Of a stretch of 64,000 nucleotides of DNA, positions 9,854 through 19,110 are shown piece after piece. Each line of letters opens with the position of its first letter. Positions within the stretch are counted from its first letter, which is position 1. The notes under the pieces are model-generated. The model was not told where the DNA came from and did not search any database. It saw only the letters and a list, made by a program, of their open reading frames with translations. The position numbers and the translations under genes are program-made. The DNA is from Pseudomonas sp. ACM7 (lineage in GTDB: Bacteria; Pseudomonadota; Gammaproteobacteria; Pseudomonadales; Pseudomonadaceae), in the NCBI RefSeq assembly GCF_004136015.1, contig NZ_CP024866.1:574327-638326 (forward strand), given 5' to 3'.

Positions 9854-10846
9854 TCACCCCATCAACCGCGCCGTGCCGAACAACCTGACCCGACTCAACT
9901 CACCCTGCTCTTCTTCCAGAAGAATCGGCGCCGTACCGCCTGGCATGACGACTTTCACTTCGCCAGCCGTGACCCAACCCACCCGCCACGCCGCGCAAGC
10001 CACCGCACTGGCGCTGGTGCCCGACGACGCCGTCGGCCCTTCTCCGCGTTCAAATACTCGCGCGACGACTCGCCCTTCTGACTCAAGCATCGCCCATTGC
10101 AGATTCACGCCAGCAGCACACGGCTCCCCTGCCCCGGTCGGCATGGCGTAGGCGATACGCGTCAGCCCTTCGGACAACCCCGGCTCGCGCATCTGCTCAT
10201 TGCTCGGCAATGCATCGGCTTTCTCTAAAAGCGTCACACAATGTGGATTGCCAATGCGCACGAGCTGGCTTCGAGACCAGGCGGGATCGAGCGCCGACAA
10301 CGGCTGCACATGGCTGACGTCGCGACCGTTCAACAGCACGCTTTCAACCCCTTTTGCCCCCACCGCGTCAGGCCCGAACGAGGGTTTGCCCAAATCCAGC
10401 CAGAACCCTTTTACACCCTCGATCTCGGCCGGTTTCACCGAAGTGTCCACCGGTGAAACCGCATCAGCCTTGTCATGATGAACCCTGAGCAAACAAACCT
10501 CGTCCCTCGGCAGCAGCCCTTGCTCACTCAGGGCCTGAGAGAAAATCGTCAGCCCGTTGCCACTGCGCTCGGCGAGCGTGCCGTCAGTGTTAACGATCAG
10601 CAGGTCAAACGGTGGCGAGTCTTGAAACGGCCCGATCAGCAAGCCATCGCAACGATGGTCCTTGCTGCCGGACGGTTGTGTACCAGGCGCCCAGCCACAG
10701 AACGCCTCGATGGCCGACAGCGCCCATGCCTCGCGGGTTTGCGCTGCCGGACCGGCCAGCTCAGGTAAATCGATACCCGCGCAGCGCACGGCCTCGGGCG
10801 CTGCAACCGCATAGATATTGCCTCGAGCATCGTAGAACGGCGCCAT
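9854..10846 (-). CDS. Diaminopimelate-epimerase-like protein lacking both catalytic cysteines
   Basis: Protein of 330 residues with the two-lobed DapF fold. Family marks are YDARGNIYAV near the start, NTDGTLAERSGNGL (about 88-101), RIGNPHCV (about 196) and RVFERGEGPTASSGTSAS (about 262-279). In true DapF, the residue before GNG and that in the second GTG/ACGTGA loop are cysteines that move the alpha proton; both are serine here. It is therefore a paralog, not the housekeeping lysine enzyme, and could be a racemase with changed chemistry or a non-catalytic binder. It lies alone, divergent from a small exported protein. Confidence 0.8.
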   Translation of the reverse strand: MAPFYDARGNIYAVAAPEAVRCAGIDLPELAGPAAQTREAWALSAIEAFCGWAPGTQPSGSKDHRCDGLLIGPFQDSPPFDLLIVNTDGTLAERSGNGLTIFSQALSEQGLLPRDEVCLLRVHHDKADAVSPVDTSVKPAEIEGVKGFWLDLGKPSFGPDAVGAKGVESVLLNGRDVSHVQPLSALDPAWSRSQLVRIGNPHCVTLLEKADALPSNEQMREPGLSEGLTRIAYAMPTGAGEPCAAGVNLQWAMLESEGRVVARVFERGEGPTASSGTSASAVACAAWRVGWVTAGEVKVVMPGGTAPILLEEEQGELSRVRLFGTARLMG

Positions 10847-10962
10847 GGATCGGTCCTGAAATCAGCCAGAAAAGAACCTGTACTTTAGGGGCTCCCGGAA
10901 GAAAACCGCAAACGATCCGGTTATTTAACCCCCGCCTCTTATCGCAAAAAAATCGCTGCAAC

Positions 10963-10978
10963 CTGTCAGTTGTGACAG
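10963..10978. promoter_or_regulatory. Palindrome CTGTCA-N4-TGACAG in a divergent spacer
   Basis: A perfect 6-4-6 dyad (ctgtca gttg tgacag) lies between the divergent DapF-like gene and the small exported protein, 116 bases from one start and 60 from the other. The size and position fit a dimeric repressor site; no regulator is encoded next to it, so this is a suggestion only. Confidence 0.35.
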
Positions 10979-11038
10979 CAGACAGCCCATCCAACTCGCC
11001 CCAAAGTAGAACCTCGCCTCTATCGTGTGGTAACGATC

Positions 11039-11332
11039 ATGAAAAGGACGTTCCTATTACACCTGCTGATTGCCCTCACGTTGGGCGGTGCGGTCATCGC
11101 CGGTCAAAACGGCGCCGGCGTAAAGGTGATCGACGACGTCATGCCCAACCACATGACCGACAACAATAACCCCGAACCGCTGTTCCTCAGAGGCCGAAAC
11201 GAATGGCGTCACGATTGTGAACCCTGTGATAAAGGCGATGTTTTCCTTGATGGCAAAGCCAATCTAAACACTGACAATCCGCGCGTGTTCGAAACCTTCA
11301 ACTCTGAATTCATCAACCTGCGCGACCATTAA
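11039..11332 (+). CDS. Small exported protein of unknown function
   Basis: Protein of 97 residues not recognised. From the ATG at 11039 it has a classic signal peptide (MKRTFLLHLLIALTLGGAVIAG) and a mature part of about 75 residues that is acidic and Asn-rich, with one CxxC (HDCEPCDKGD) that could bind a metal or form a disulphide. It stands alone between the DapF-like gene and the MFS gene. The 220-base spacer that follows contains the imperfect dyad gggatcctatgatcc and nothing else I can name. Confidence 0.6.
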   Translation: MKRTFLLHLLIALTLGGAVIAGQNGAGVKVIDDVMPNHMTDNNNPEPLFLRGRNEWRHDCEPCDKGDVFLDGKANLNTDNPRVFETFNSEFINLRDH

Positions 11333-11553
11333 GACGCCCAGGGGGCGTGGGATCCTATGATCCGTCTAGCGGCATGCGCTGGCACCCGGGTCCCAACGTG
11401 AGCTTGACCAGCGAGATGGGCAGGACAACGGGAGGGGCGTTTTAACGTTGCGATTGACGATTAGGAGAAACCCTCAGGGTCGCGACACGCTGTCTGATAT
11501 GCAAGGATGCTCCTCGGTCTATTGTCAGCAACCCGCAACGCCAAGGATTTTTC

Positions 11554-12705
11554 ATGACTGCCCTCAACACGTCTGCGCCCGTCATCCCCGGACGCCTGGA
11601 ACAGATGTCCACGCGGATCGCCTTTTTCATTGCCGGTTTCGGCATCGCCGCGTGGGCGCCGCTGGTGCCCTACGCCAAGGCTCGGGCCGGGCTGGATGAA
11701 GGGACGCTCGGTTTGCTGCTGTTGTGCCTGGGGGTGGGGTCGATTCTGGCGATGCCGATGGCGGGGCTTCTGGCCACGCGTTTCGGCTGTCGCCGGGTGG
11801 TGAGCGCCGGGGTGTTGCTGATCTGTACGGCCCTGCCGCTGCTGGCGACGGTGTCGTCGATTCCGGCGTTGATTGCCGCGTTGTTCATGTTCGGCGCGGG
11901 CCTTGGCACGGTGGATTCGACGGTGAACCTGCAAGCGGTGATCGTTGAACGGGCCAGCGGCAAGACCATGATGTCGGGTTTCCATGGGCTGTTCAGCCTC
12001 GGCGGGATTGTCGGGGCGGCGGGCGTCAGCGCCCTGCTCGGCTTTGGGGTTTCACCGCTGGGGGCAACGCTAGTGGTGATCGTGATGCTGCTGATCGCCC
12101 TGGCCAAGGCCGCGCCGCACCTATTGCCTTACGGCAGCGAAAGTTCGGGGCCGGCGTTTGCCGTTCCCCATGGCATTGTGCTGTTCATCGGCGGGATGTG
12201 TTTCATCGTGTTCCTCGCCGAAGGCGCGGCGCTCGACTGGAGCGCAGTGTTCCTGGCGCAGGAACGCGGGATCGACACCGCTTATGCGGGACTGGGTTAC
12301 GCGGCGTTTGCGTTGACCATGACCGTCGGACGATTGACCGGTGATTCGATCGTCCGTCGTCTCGGCGCTACGCGGGTGATTGTGTTCGGTGGGTTGACGG
12401 CCGCAGCGGGCCTGTTTGTGGCGACCTTCGCCCCGAGTTGGGAAGCGGCGCTGGTGGGTTATGCATTGTTGGGGGCGGGTTGTTCGAACATTGTGCCGGT
12501 GCTGTACACCGCCGTGGGCAAACAGACGGTGATGCCCGAAAGCGTCGCCGTGCCGGCCATTACCACACTCGGTTATGCCGGGATTCTTGCGGGGCCTGCG
12601 TTGATCGGGTTTATCGCCCATGGCAGCAGTTTGAGTTTTGCCTTCGGGTTGATGGCGGTGTTGCTGGTGGCGGTGGCCATTGGCGGGAAGGTGTTGAAGG
12701 TCTGA
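11554..12705 (+). CDS. MFS transporter
   Basis: Major facilitator of 383 residues with 12 predicted helices. Loop features include PYAKARAGLDEGTLGLLLL after helix 1, the motif-A-like ATRFGCRRVV between helices 2 and 3, and SGFHGLFSLGGIVGAAG in helix 5. This pattern resembles the small MFS branch of YbjJ-type permeases, probably exporters of small metabolites. Substrate unknown. It is monocistronic, with AAGGA before the ATG. Confidence 0.85.
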   Translation: MTALNTSAPVIPGRLEQMSTRIAFFIAGFGIAAWAPLVPYAKARAGLDEGTLGLLLLCLGVGSILAMPMAGLLATRFGCRRVVSAGVLLICTALPLLATVSSIPALIAALFMFGAGLGTVDSTVNLQAVIVERASGKTMMSGFHGLFSLGGIVGAAGVSALLGFGVSPLGATLVVIVMLLIALAKAAPHLLPYGSESSGPAFAVPHGIVLFIGGMCFIVFLAEGAALDWSAVFLAQERGIDTAYAGLGYAAFALTMTVGRLTGDSIVRRLGATRVIVFGGLTAAAGLFVATFAPSWEAALVGYALLGAGCSNIVPVLYTAVGKQTVMPESVAVPAITTLGYAGILAGPALIGFIAHGSSLSFAFGLMAVLLVAVAIGGKVLKV

Positions 12706-12710
12706 AAGCG

Positions 12711-12790
12711 AAAAGATCGCAGCCTACACAGCAGCTCCTACAGGATGTACGCCATCCAAATGTAGGAGCTGCCGGAGGCTGCGATCTTTT
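12711..12790. repeat. REP pair, GTAGGAGCTGC...GATCGCAGCC class
   Basis: Arms aaaagatcgcagcctacaca ... and tgtaggagctgccggaggct ... gcgatctttt are inverted. This second REP class is distinct from the GTGGGAGCG class and recurs at 16358-16446 and 52615-52693. It lies between the convergent MFS and fecA genes. Confidence 0.85.
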
Positions 12791-12802
12791 GATCTTCAGC
12801 CG

Positions 12803-15226
12803 TTAAAACCCGACGCTAGCCTGCACAAAGAACGTGCGCGGTGCGCCAACGTACATCCCCGAGTTGTTGTCGCTGGAGCGGATGAAGTACTGCTTGTCGA
12901 AAATGTTCTTCACCCCGGCGCCGACTTTCAGGTTCGAAAGCGTCGCGCCGAAGTCATAACCGCCGCGCACGTTCCAGGTGACGTAGCCCGGGATATCGCC
13001 GTACTGGCCGTCCGCGGTGCCTTCGGTGATGTAGTTGTTGGTGAAGCTGCCGTCAGCGTTGACGGCAACGCCCGGCGAACGCTGCTTGGACTGGGCAAAC
13101 GCATCGAGGTTGTAGGTCCAGCGGTTGATGTCGTAACGCAAGCCGGCAGTCGCGACCTGACGCGAATAGAACGGCAGGTCACGACCCTTGAAGCCCGGGA
13201 TCTCGCCTTCATAAACGGCGCGCGTGTAGGTGAAACCGGCGTTGGCGGTCAGGCCGTCGAAGCGTGGGTCCAGTGCCGCCATGTCGTAGTGCACCGAGGC
13301 TTCGAGGCCCTGGTGCGTGGTCGCGCCGAGGTTGGTCCAGCCCGCATCGTTGCTGATGTATTGCAGCTCTTTATCGAAGTCGATGTAGAACAGCGTCACT
13401 TCCCCGCCCCACACATCATTGTTGTAGCGTGTGCCGACCTCGTAGGTCTTGGCCTTTTCCGGTTCCAGGCCGTTAGCGGTGTTGTCACCCGCACCACCCT
13501 GGCCGAGCTGGAAATATTGCAGGCTGCCGAACGAGGTTTCGTAGTTGGCGAACAGCTTCCACTCTTCCGACACGTGATACATCACGCTCAGGGCCGGCAG
13601 CGGCTCGTTGCTTTCGATGCTGCGGTTCTTTTCCAGCACCGGTTTGCCGGCGGTGTCGAGCACCGGGCGGTCGTGCCAGTCAGTGCTGATGTGTTCAAAG
13701 CGGATGCCGGGGGTGATGGTCCAGTTACCGACGTCGATTTTGTTATCGACGTACACCGAGTTGGCTTCAGTGCCACCGGTGCGGTCCTGATAGACATGGC
13801 CGTCGGAGTTCTTGGTCACGACCGGCTCGTTATTGACCAGCGCCAGGCGGCTCGCCTCTTCGTGCATGCCTTCCTTGAGGTAGCGATAACCGACACTGAC
13901 TTCCTGGGTGGTCGGGCCGACGTCGAACACACGGGACACCCGCGGTTCAATCCCGAAGGTGTAGTAAGTACGCGGGAACGAGCCGAGAGTCTTCTGATCG
14001 CGAGCGGCGATGTTGCTGCCACGGAAGCTGTCGGAATAGTAGGTCAGCACTTCGGCCTGGGTGCGGTCGTCGATCTGCCGTGCCCACTTGAACGAGACGT
14101 CCTTGCGGCGGCCGCTGAAGTTGTCGTTGTTGCGGTCGGACTGGAACGGATTGGCGTCGTACTGCGCCTGGGTCAGGCCGCCGGGCATGTCGGCGCTGGC
14201 GTCGTAGTAGTGAAAGTTGAGGCTGAAATCGTCCACATCGGTGGGTGCCCAGTGGGTCTTGAGGATCACGTCGTCGATGTCGTTGCCGTTGTTGCGTTCA
14301 CGGTAACCGTTGCCATTCACGCCCGAGTACAGCAGCGCCATGCCGATGCCGTTGTCCGCGGTGCCGCCGAGAAACGCCGTGTCGATATGCTTCCAGCCAC
14401 CGTGCTGGGAGGTTTCCAGGGTCGAACCGATTTCACCGGTGGCTTTCTCCGGGATTGCGCGAGTGACGAAGTTGATCACGCCACCAACGTTCTGCGGTCC
14501 GTAACGCACGGAGCCGGCGCCGCGAACCACGTCGATGCTGTCGAGGTTGCCGGAAGAAATCGGGGCCATGGACAACTGCGGCTGGCCGTACGGGGCGAAC
14601 GCTGCCGGCACGCCGTCAATCAGCACGGTGGAGCGTGGCGACAGGCGTGAAGTCAGGCCGCGCACGCCGACGTTCAGGGAGATGTCGCTGCCGCCGGTGC
14701 CGTTGGCATCTTGAACTTGCACACCGGGCACACGCTTCAACACGTCGCCGACGTTCATTGCGCCCTGCTCGACCATCGCCTCGCGGCGAATCACCGTACG
14801 CGCGCCGGGGTGGTTCTGCACCACGGCGGCATCGGCGTCACCGAGCCAGTCACCGACCACCTTGATGTCGGTCACGCCCAGTTCCAAAGGGCCGTTTGCA
14901 GCCGAAGTCGGTGCCGGCATCAACGTGACCGAACCTTCGTCGATCTGGTATTGCAGACCGCTGCCTTGCAGCAGCTGGCGCAGCGCGTCTTCTGGCGAAA
15001 GGTTGCCGTCCACCGCCGGGGCCTGTTTGCCGGCGACCAGCTCAGGGCTGAAAAACACCTGCAGCGAGGTTTGCTGGCCCAGTTCACTCAGGGCCTGCCC
15101 CAGGGGTTGCGCCGGGATGTGAATCGCGTCGGCGGCAAAAGCCTGGGGCAGCGCCGCGGTGACAGCCAGGGTGAGAGCGAGGCGCAACCAAGGTGATTTG
15201 TTGTTTTTAGCGGTGGATTTTTTCAC
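12803..15226 (-). CDS. fecA: TonB-dependent ferric citrate receptor FecA
   Basis: Outer-membrane receptor of 807 residues. It has a signal peptide, then an STN signalling domain (about 32-105, AIHIPAQPLGQALSELG) that talks to FecR, a plug (about 140-260) and a 22-strand barrel ending in terminal Phe (ASVGF). The plug and barrel closely follow E. coli FecA, as in LSPRSTVLIDG, APYGQPQLS, VRYGPQNVGGVINF, ADNGIGMALLYSG, ADMPGGL and DVGNWTITPGIRFEH. It imports ferric dicitrate with TonB energy. The fecI-fecR pair just upstream completes a cell-surface signalling system in which ligand-bound FecA switches on its own transcription. Confidence 0.95.
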   Translation of the reverse strand: MKKSTAKNNKSPWLRLALTLAVTAALPQAFAADAIHIPAQPLGQALSELGQQTSLQVFFSPELVAGKQAPAVDGNLSPEDALRQLLQGSGLQYQIDEGSVTLMPAPTSAANGPLELGVTDIKVVGDWLGDADAAVVQNHPGARTVIRREAMVEQGAMNVGDVLKRVPGVQVQDANGTGGSDISLNVGVRGLTSRLSPRSTVLIDGVPAAFAPYGQPQLSMAPISSGNLDSIDVVRGAGSVRYGPQNVGGVINFVTRAIPEKATGEIGSTLETSQHGGWKHIDTAFLGGTADNGIGMALLYSGVNGNGYRERNNGNDIDDVILKTHWAPTDVDDFSLNFHYYDASADMPGGLTQAQYDANPFQSDRNNDNFSGRRKDVSFKWARQIDDRTQAEVLTYYSDSFRGSNIAARDQKTLGSFPRTYYTFGIEPRVSRVFDVGPTTQEVSVGYRYLKEGMHEEASRLALVNNEPVVTKNSDGHVYQDRTGGTEANSVYVDNKIDVGNWTITPGIRFEHISTDWHDRPVLDTAGKPVLEKNRSIESNEPLPALSVMYHVSEEWKLFANYETSFGSLQYFQLGQGGAGDNTANGLEPEKAKTYEVGTRYNNDVWGGEVTLFYIDFDKELQYISNDAGWTNLGATTHQGLEASVHYDMAALDPRFDGLTANAGFTYTRAVYEGEIPGFKGRDLPFYSRQVATAGLRYDINRWTYNLDAFAQSKQRSPGVAVNADGSFTNNYITEGTADGQYGDIPGYVTWNVRGGYDFGATLSNLKVGAGVKNIFDKQYFIRSSDNNSGMYVGAPRTFFVQASVGF

Positions 15227-15323
15227 GTCGAACGTAGTCCTGTGGATCGCAAGAGTGTGCGCTTGTTAATGCAAACCAGTTGCAGTTGGACAGGAAGACG
15301 ATCAACTCGAAAAAAACCTGAAT

Positions 15324-16307
15324 TTATTTTGAAATTATTTCCTGACTGCCGTCATCGAGGGTGCGCACGGCCACCGGCAGAATGCTCGGCAAGGCCTTGA
15401 GCAGTGCGTCGGTGTTGTCGGATTTGAACACGCTGGTCAGGCGCAGATTGCCCACTTTGTCGTTGCCGACGGTGAGCGGTTTCTCCCGATAGCGCGAGAC
15501 TTCTTCGGCAACGTCGCTGAGTCTGGCGTTGGTGAACACCAGTTTGCCGCTGCGCCAGGCGGTCAGCTCGGCAGGATTGACCGCGTAAGCAGCGGCCACT
15601 TTGCCTTGGGCATCGATGTGCGTGCCGAGGCCGGCCGTGAGGCTGATGAAATCGCTGTCCGCCGCTGTGCGACCCTGAACCTTGACGGTGCCCTGCTCCA
15701 CCACGACCCGGGTTTGGGCGGTGTCGCGGCGCACATCAAAACGGGTGCCGGTAACCGTGACCTTGCCGCTGCCCGCCTCGACCACGAAAGGCCGACGGGT
15801 GTCGTGCTCGACGCTGAACATCGCTTCGCCCTGCGTCAGCTCGATGCTGCGGCGGTCGTTTTCATAGTGCACCTGAACGCGGCTGCGGCTGTTCAGGTCG
15901 ATCACCGAACCGTCCGGCAACGCCACATGACGTCGCTCGCCCAGAGCCGTGGAAAATTCGGCGGTGTAGATCGCCGGGTGATTCAAACCGCTGAACAGCC
16001 CCAACCCGAGCGCGACGGCCAACACACTGGCGGCCACCGCATAACGCACCAGCGGGCGGCGTTTGCTGCGCGCAGGCGCGGTTTCACACAAGGCTTGCAG
16101 TCGCGCCGCCGGCAGCAAATCAGCCGCCGACCATAAGCCCTGGAGCAACTGGAATTCATCGCGATGCTGAGGGTGTTCGTCCAGCCAGGCTTCGAAATGC
16201 CGGTACTCTTCGACATTGATCGCAGGTTCCTGCAAACGCACAAACCACCGCGCCGCCTCGTCGCGAACCGTTGTTCGCCCGCACGCACAATCACGAGTAT
16301 CCATCAT
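15324..16307 (-). CDS. fecR: Anti-sigma/sigma regulator FecR
   Basis: Membrane regulator of 327 residues. It has an N-terminal cytosolic DUF4880 segment (DEAARWFVRLQEP, EHPQHRDEFQLLQGLW), one transmembrane helix (about 92-112, VAASVLAVALGLGLFSG), then a periplasmic FecR domain (TALGERRHVALPDGSVIDLN ... VTGTRFDVR) and a C-terminal STN-contacting part. It relays the FecA signal to FecI. The fecA gene starts 97 bases downstream in a spacer that should hold the FecI-dependent promoter. A REP pair separates fecR from fecI. Confidence 0.94.
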   Translation of the reverse strand: MMDTRDCACGRTTVRDEAARWFVRLQEPAINVEEYRHFEAWLDEHPQHRDEFQLLQGLWSAADLLPAARLQALCETAPARSKRRPLVRYAVAASVLAVALGLGLFSGLNHPAIYTAEFSTALGERRHVALPDGSVIDLNSRSRVQVHYENDRRSIELTQGEAMFSVEHDTRRPFVVEAGSGKVTVTGTRFDVRRDTAQTRVVVEQGTVKVQGRTAADSDFISLTAGLGTHIDAQGKVAAAYAVNPAELTAWRSGKLVFTNARLSDVAEEVSRYREKPLTVGNDKVGNLRLTSVFKSDNTDALLKALPSILPVAVRTLDDGSQEIISK

Positions 16308-16357
16308 GGAAGTTCCTGTTTGGCTGGGGATGAGAAGACACGGAAGATCTGCCTTAC

Positions 16358-16446
16358 GTAGGAGCTGCCGCAGGCTGCGATCTTTTGATCTTGATCTCCA
16401 GCGATTTCAATGCCGCCAAAAGATCGCAGGCTTCGCCAGCTCCTAC
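16358..16446. repeat. REP pair between fecI and fecR
   Basis: Inverted arms gtaggagctgccgcaggctg ... gatctttt and aaaagatcgcaggcttcgcc ... agctcctac lie within the 154-base fecI-fecR spacer. A stable hairpin here would lower fecR expression relative to fecI or act as an mRNA stabiliser. Confidence 0.87.
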
Positions 16447-16461
16447 AAAAGCCACGGCACA

Positions 16462-16962
16462 TCATGATTGCAATCCGTCAAGGCGGTCGCGCAGATGCCG
16501 CAGCGTGCGGATCATATATTTTTCCACCATGTTCTTGGACAGCCCCAGGCGTTCGGCGATTTCGGCCTGGGTCAGGCCTTCGATCTTCTGCCAGACAAAC
16601 ACCTTGCGGCAGTTGACCGGCAACTCGGTGAGCGCCCGTTCGATGGAGTCAGCCAACTGGATCGCCTGCATGAAATGCTCCGGGTCGCCGGACGACGACA
16701 CACTGTGATCAACCGCCTCCGACTCCATGGCGCCCCGCCGATCCTCCCGCCGATAACCATCCACCGCAATGTTGCGCGCGGTCTGGTGCAAGTACGCCCG
16801 AGGTTGTGCAACCGTCGCCGAATCCGACTCAAGCACCCTCACGAAGGTGTCGTGGGCCAGGTCCTCAGCCTGCTGACGATTTCTCAGGCGACGGGTCCAG
16901 GTCCCGACCAACTCTTCGTAATGCTCGAAAAAGCCGTGTCTGCGGGGCAGCTTGGGGGTCAT
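16462..16962 (-). CDS. fecI: ECF sigma factor FecI
   Basis: Extracytoplasmic-function sigma factor of 166 residues. Region 2 spans about 10-80 (RNRQQAEDLAHDTFVRVLE, QPRAYLHQTARNIAVDGYRR) and region 4 about 105-160 (ALTELPVNCRKVFVWQKIEG, LTQAEIAERLGLSKNMVEKY). It directs RNA polymerase to the fecA promoter once released by FecR. It is first of the three fec genes, with a possible Fur box 28-46 bases upstream of the start. Confidence 0.95.
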   Translation of the reverse strand: MTPKLPRRHGFFEHYEELVGTWTRRLRNRQQAEDLAHDTFVRVLESDSATVAQPRAYLHQTARNIAVDGYRREDRRGAMESEAVDHSVSSSGDPEHFMQAIQLADSIERALTELPVNCRKVFVWQKIEGLTQAEIAERLGLSKNMVEKYMIRTLRHLRDRLDGLQS

Positions 16963-16989
16963 TGCGGTGTGCTGTGAAGACGGGGCGTG

Positions 16990-17008
16990 AATAGTAATGC
17001 TTCCTATT
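16990..17008 (-). promoter_or_regulatory. Possible Fur box upstream of fecI
   Basis: The sequence aatagtaatgcttcctatt matches the 19-base Fur consensus at about 10 positions, with the AT-rich dyad typical of Fur sites. Its place just upstream of fecI fits known iron control of fecIR. The match is modest. Confidence 0.4.
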
Positions 17009-17341
17009 AACCGGAAGCAATGGGATTAAGAACCCGTAGGAGCTGTAGGCTTTCAAAAAAAATGACAAAAATGGCAAATAGATGATCCAGACAGACTCAC
17101 TAACAAATTGTTTTCTTTGAAAAATCTCAATGACTGCCAAAAAAAACATGCGAAAGCATGCTCTCGCACCTTGCTTGAAAGGGGTGCCAACTCTACCGAA
17201 GGCCCACGAAAACTCCCCGCCTACGCTAAAAGACCATACTTGAATAAGTAGAGATGTGTATGTGTAATGTGCAATGCACACTGCGCATCCACCTATCGAT
17301 AAATACTTAATCAAAATCTTCCCGGCAGTTACTGATAAAAG
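17009..17341. other. AT-rich spacer at the edge of the accessory region
   Basis: No gene is seen. It contains a decayed GTAGGAGCTG half-REP at about 17036 and then long A-runs. Base composition drops sharply here compared with the fec genes, marking the left border of the foreign-looking segment that runs to about 26.8 kb. Confidence 0.5.
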
Positions 17342-18160
17342 TTGGCTTCCTTGGAGGTCGCATCAAAGTCACTCAACCTTAACGTTCCATTGCTAAAAAG
17401 ATTGATCGCCGAAGGCGAGCTTCACGGATACAGAGGCATCTCTGCATGCGGCAACAAGACGATTGCCGTCGATCTGATACAAGCTAGGCACCTCGCCGCT
17501 ACCCTGCCTCGTTATATTGCGCAAGCAGCCAATCAACTAAAGCTGCCAGTCAATACCATCAAAGTGCTATGCAAAAACGGCTGTTTTACTTGCCGAGGCG
17601 GTCGGCCCGCAGCGGGACAATCGTGGTGGATCGATACAAACTCGTTCGACATCTCCAACGCATGCATCAAACATCGACGATCAAGCTCGAGCCCCCTCTC
17701 CTTGAGTGATGCACTCCGTCACCCCTTCATTTCAGGGGAAGGGGTAGCTCACCTTTTCAAAGCAATTCAGGAAGGCACCTTATCCGTTTCATTCAAAGCT
17801 AAATCAGACGCCGGTGTGATTGGGGAATGGCGACTGGAAAGTGATGAATGGCAGGCCTGGCTCAGCGCGCATATGAGGCAAATAACTGCCTCTCAATCGC
17901 TAAGCGTTGCACAAGCTGCCGAAATTCTAGGTATTACGAACGACGTCGCCTACACCCTCATTCGTCACGGGCTGCTGAATTCGACCGTTGAACTCAAAAA
18001 CGGTGTTACATCACAACGGATCAATTTGGGGCTTGGCCTACTTGGTAGCAGGACAGCCTCTTGCGTTTGCTTCGCAAAAAAAGGGTTCGACTTTGATTGG
18101 CTTTCCGCAAGATGTGTCTACCAGACGCTTACTCCTGAGCGACGGCCAGCAATCGACTGA
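17342..18160 (+). pseudogene. Helix-turn-helix protein remnant, possibly the TniQ-like end of a transposon
   Basis: An open frame of 272 codons begins with TTG directly after an in-frame stop at 17336 and has no clear ribosome site, so it looks like the 3' part of a longer gene. It contains three repeated segments shaped like small DNA-reading helices: ASKSLNLNVPLLKRLIAEGE, AANQLKLPVNTIKVLCKNG and SVAQAAEILGITNDVAYTLI. Such repeats occur in the C-terminal part of TniQ-type transposition targeting proteins. The last 50 codons look off-frame, so a frameshift near 18020 is possible. The TniQ link is inference. Confidence 0.35.
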
Positions 18161-18185
18161 AACGGAGTCATTGGTCGCAGCACAC

Positions 18186-18827
18186 TTATTCAACCTGTCG
18201 ACGCATGGTCAGAATGGCGGTTCCGAAAAATATAAATGTTGAACCCACCACTCGGCTGATCCACCGTGACAGCTCGGGCCGTGTCAACGCCCCTTTTGCC
18301 CTGGAGGCAAGCGCGGAATATAAGCTCAAGGACACCACCGACAACGCCATGTAGATAGAGGTGAGGATCAGGAACTGCGGTAGCAACGTTGCATTCTGGT
18401 CAATGAATTGAGGAAACAGTGCGGTGAAGAACATCGTCGCCTTAGGGTTGGTTACAGCCGTCAGGAAGGCCGGCTTGAACAATCTGGAACGAGTGGGCCG
18501 ACTCTTCTTGAAGTTGTCCTGAATACCGTCAGCGAGCATCGAACTCTTTCTAAACAACTGCCTGGCACCCAAGTAGAATAAATAACCAGCACCGATGACT
18601 TTCACCGCATTGAACAACCATTCGGAACTGGCAAGCAATGCTCCAAGCCCCAACATGGCAGCTGCTGACAGGCAGAAGAGTCCACTCGCATTGCCAAGGG
18701 AAGACCACACTGCGCTGCGTTGTCCATGGGCCAGAGTGTTGTTGATCGCCATCAAAGTCGCGGGCCCTGGGCTGGCAATGGAGACGGCGGCGACTAGCGT
18801 AAACGCAAGAATCGAATGAAGCACCAT
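18186..18827 (-). CDS. LysE/RhtB-family amino-acid exporter
   Basis: Inner-membrane exporter of 213 residues with about six helices. The family opening is AAVSIASPGPATLMAINNTLAHG, followed by GNASGLFCLSAAAMLGLGAL and the mid-protein motif FLTAVTNPKATMFFTALFPQF. RhtB proteins pump out amino acids or derivatives such as homoserine and its lactone. AGGAGCC lies six bases before the ATG. It is 284 bases downstream of the racemase gene on the same strand, so it could export the product of the aminomutase cluster; this is suggested by position only. Confidence 0.88.
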   Translation of the reverse strand: MVLHSILAFTLVAAVSIASPGPATLMAINNTLAHGQRSAVWSSLGNASGLFCLSAAAMLGLGALLASSEWLFNAVKVIGAGYLFYLGARQLFRKSSMLADGIQDNFKKSRPTRSRLFKPAFLTAVTNPKATMFFTALFPQFIDQNATLLPQFLILTSIYMALSVVSLSLYSALASRAKGALTRPELSRWISRVVGSTFIFFGTAILTMRRQVE

Positions 18828-19110
18828 TTTCTAGGCTCCTAGAGGATAAGTTTTTGCACATTACTCAAGGGGGGCGGGCCAACAGGCTACATGTCGCTCG
18901 GCGACATCCGAGTTCGCCTTAACAATTGCGACCGACATAAGCGAAACATTTTGCATGAGTACACCCGCCGCGATTTCCCGTAACGATTGAATCGAGAGTC
19001 TCTAATTCTGGTAGCGCTACGCATCCCCTATGTTGATCTTTTGAATCCGCAAGTACATGGAGAGGACTACATCTCTCCCCGCATATAAAATCGAGTAACC
19101 TTGCACTTTC

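Noticed and set aside
11341..11540. Possible riboswitch ahead of the MFS gene
   Set aside because: There are dyads (gggatcctatgatcc) and G-rich loops, but I could not match any known aptamer consensus.
13289..14650. Open frame of 453 codons on the plus strand
   Set aside because: Antisense to fecA, with low-complexity composition typical of shadows.
16865..17314. Open frame of 149 codons upstream of fecI on the minus strand
   Set aside because: It overlaps the start of fecI in another frame, and its translation has no family resemblance; the stretch is better explained as the fecI promoter region.
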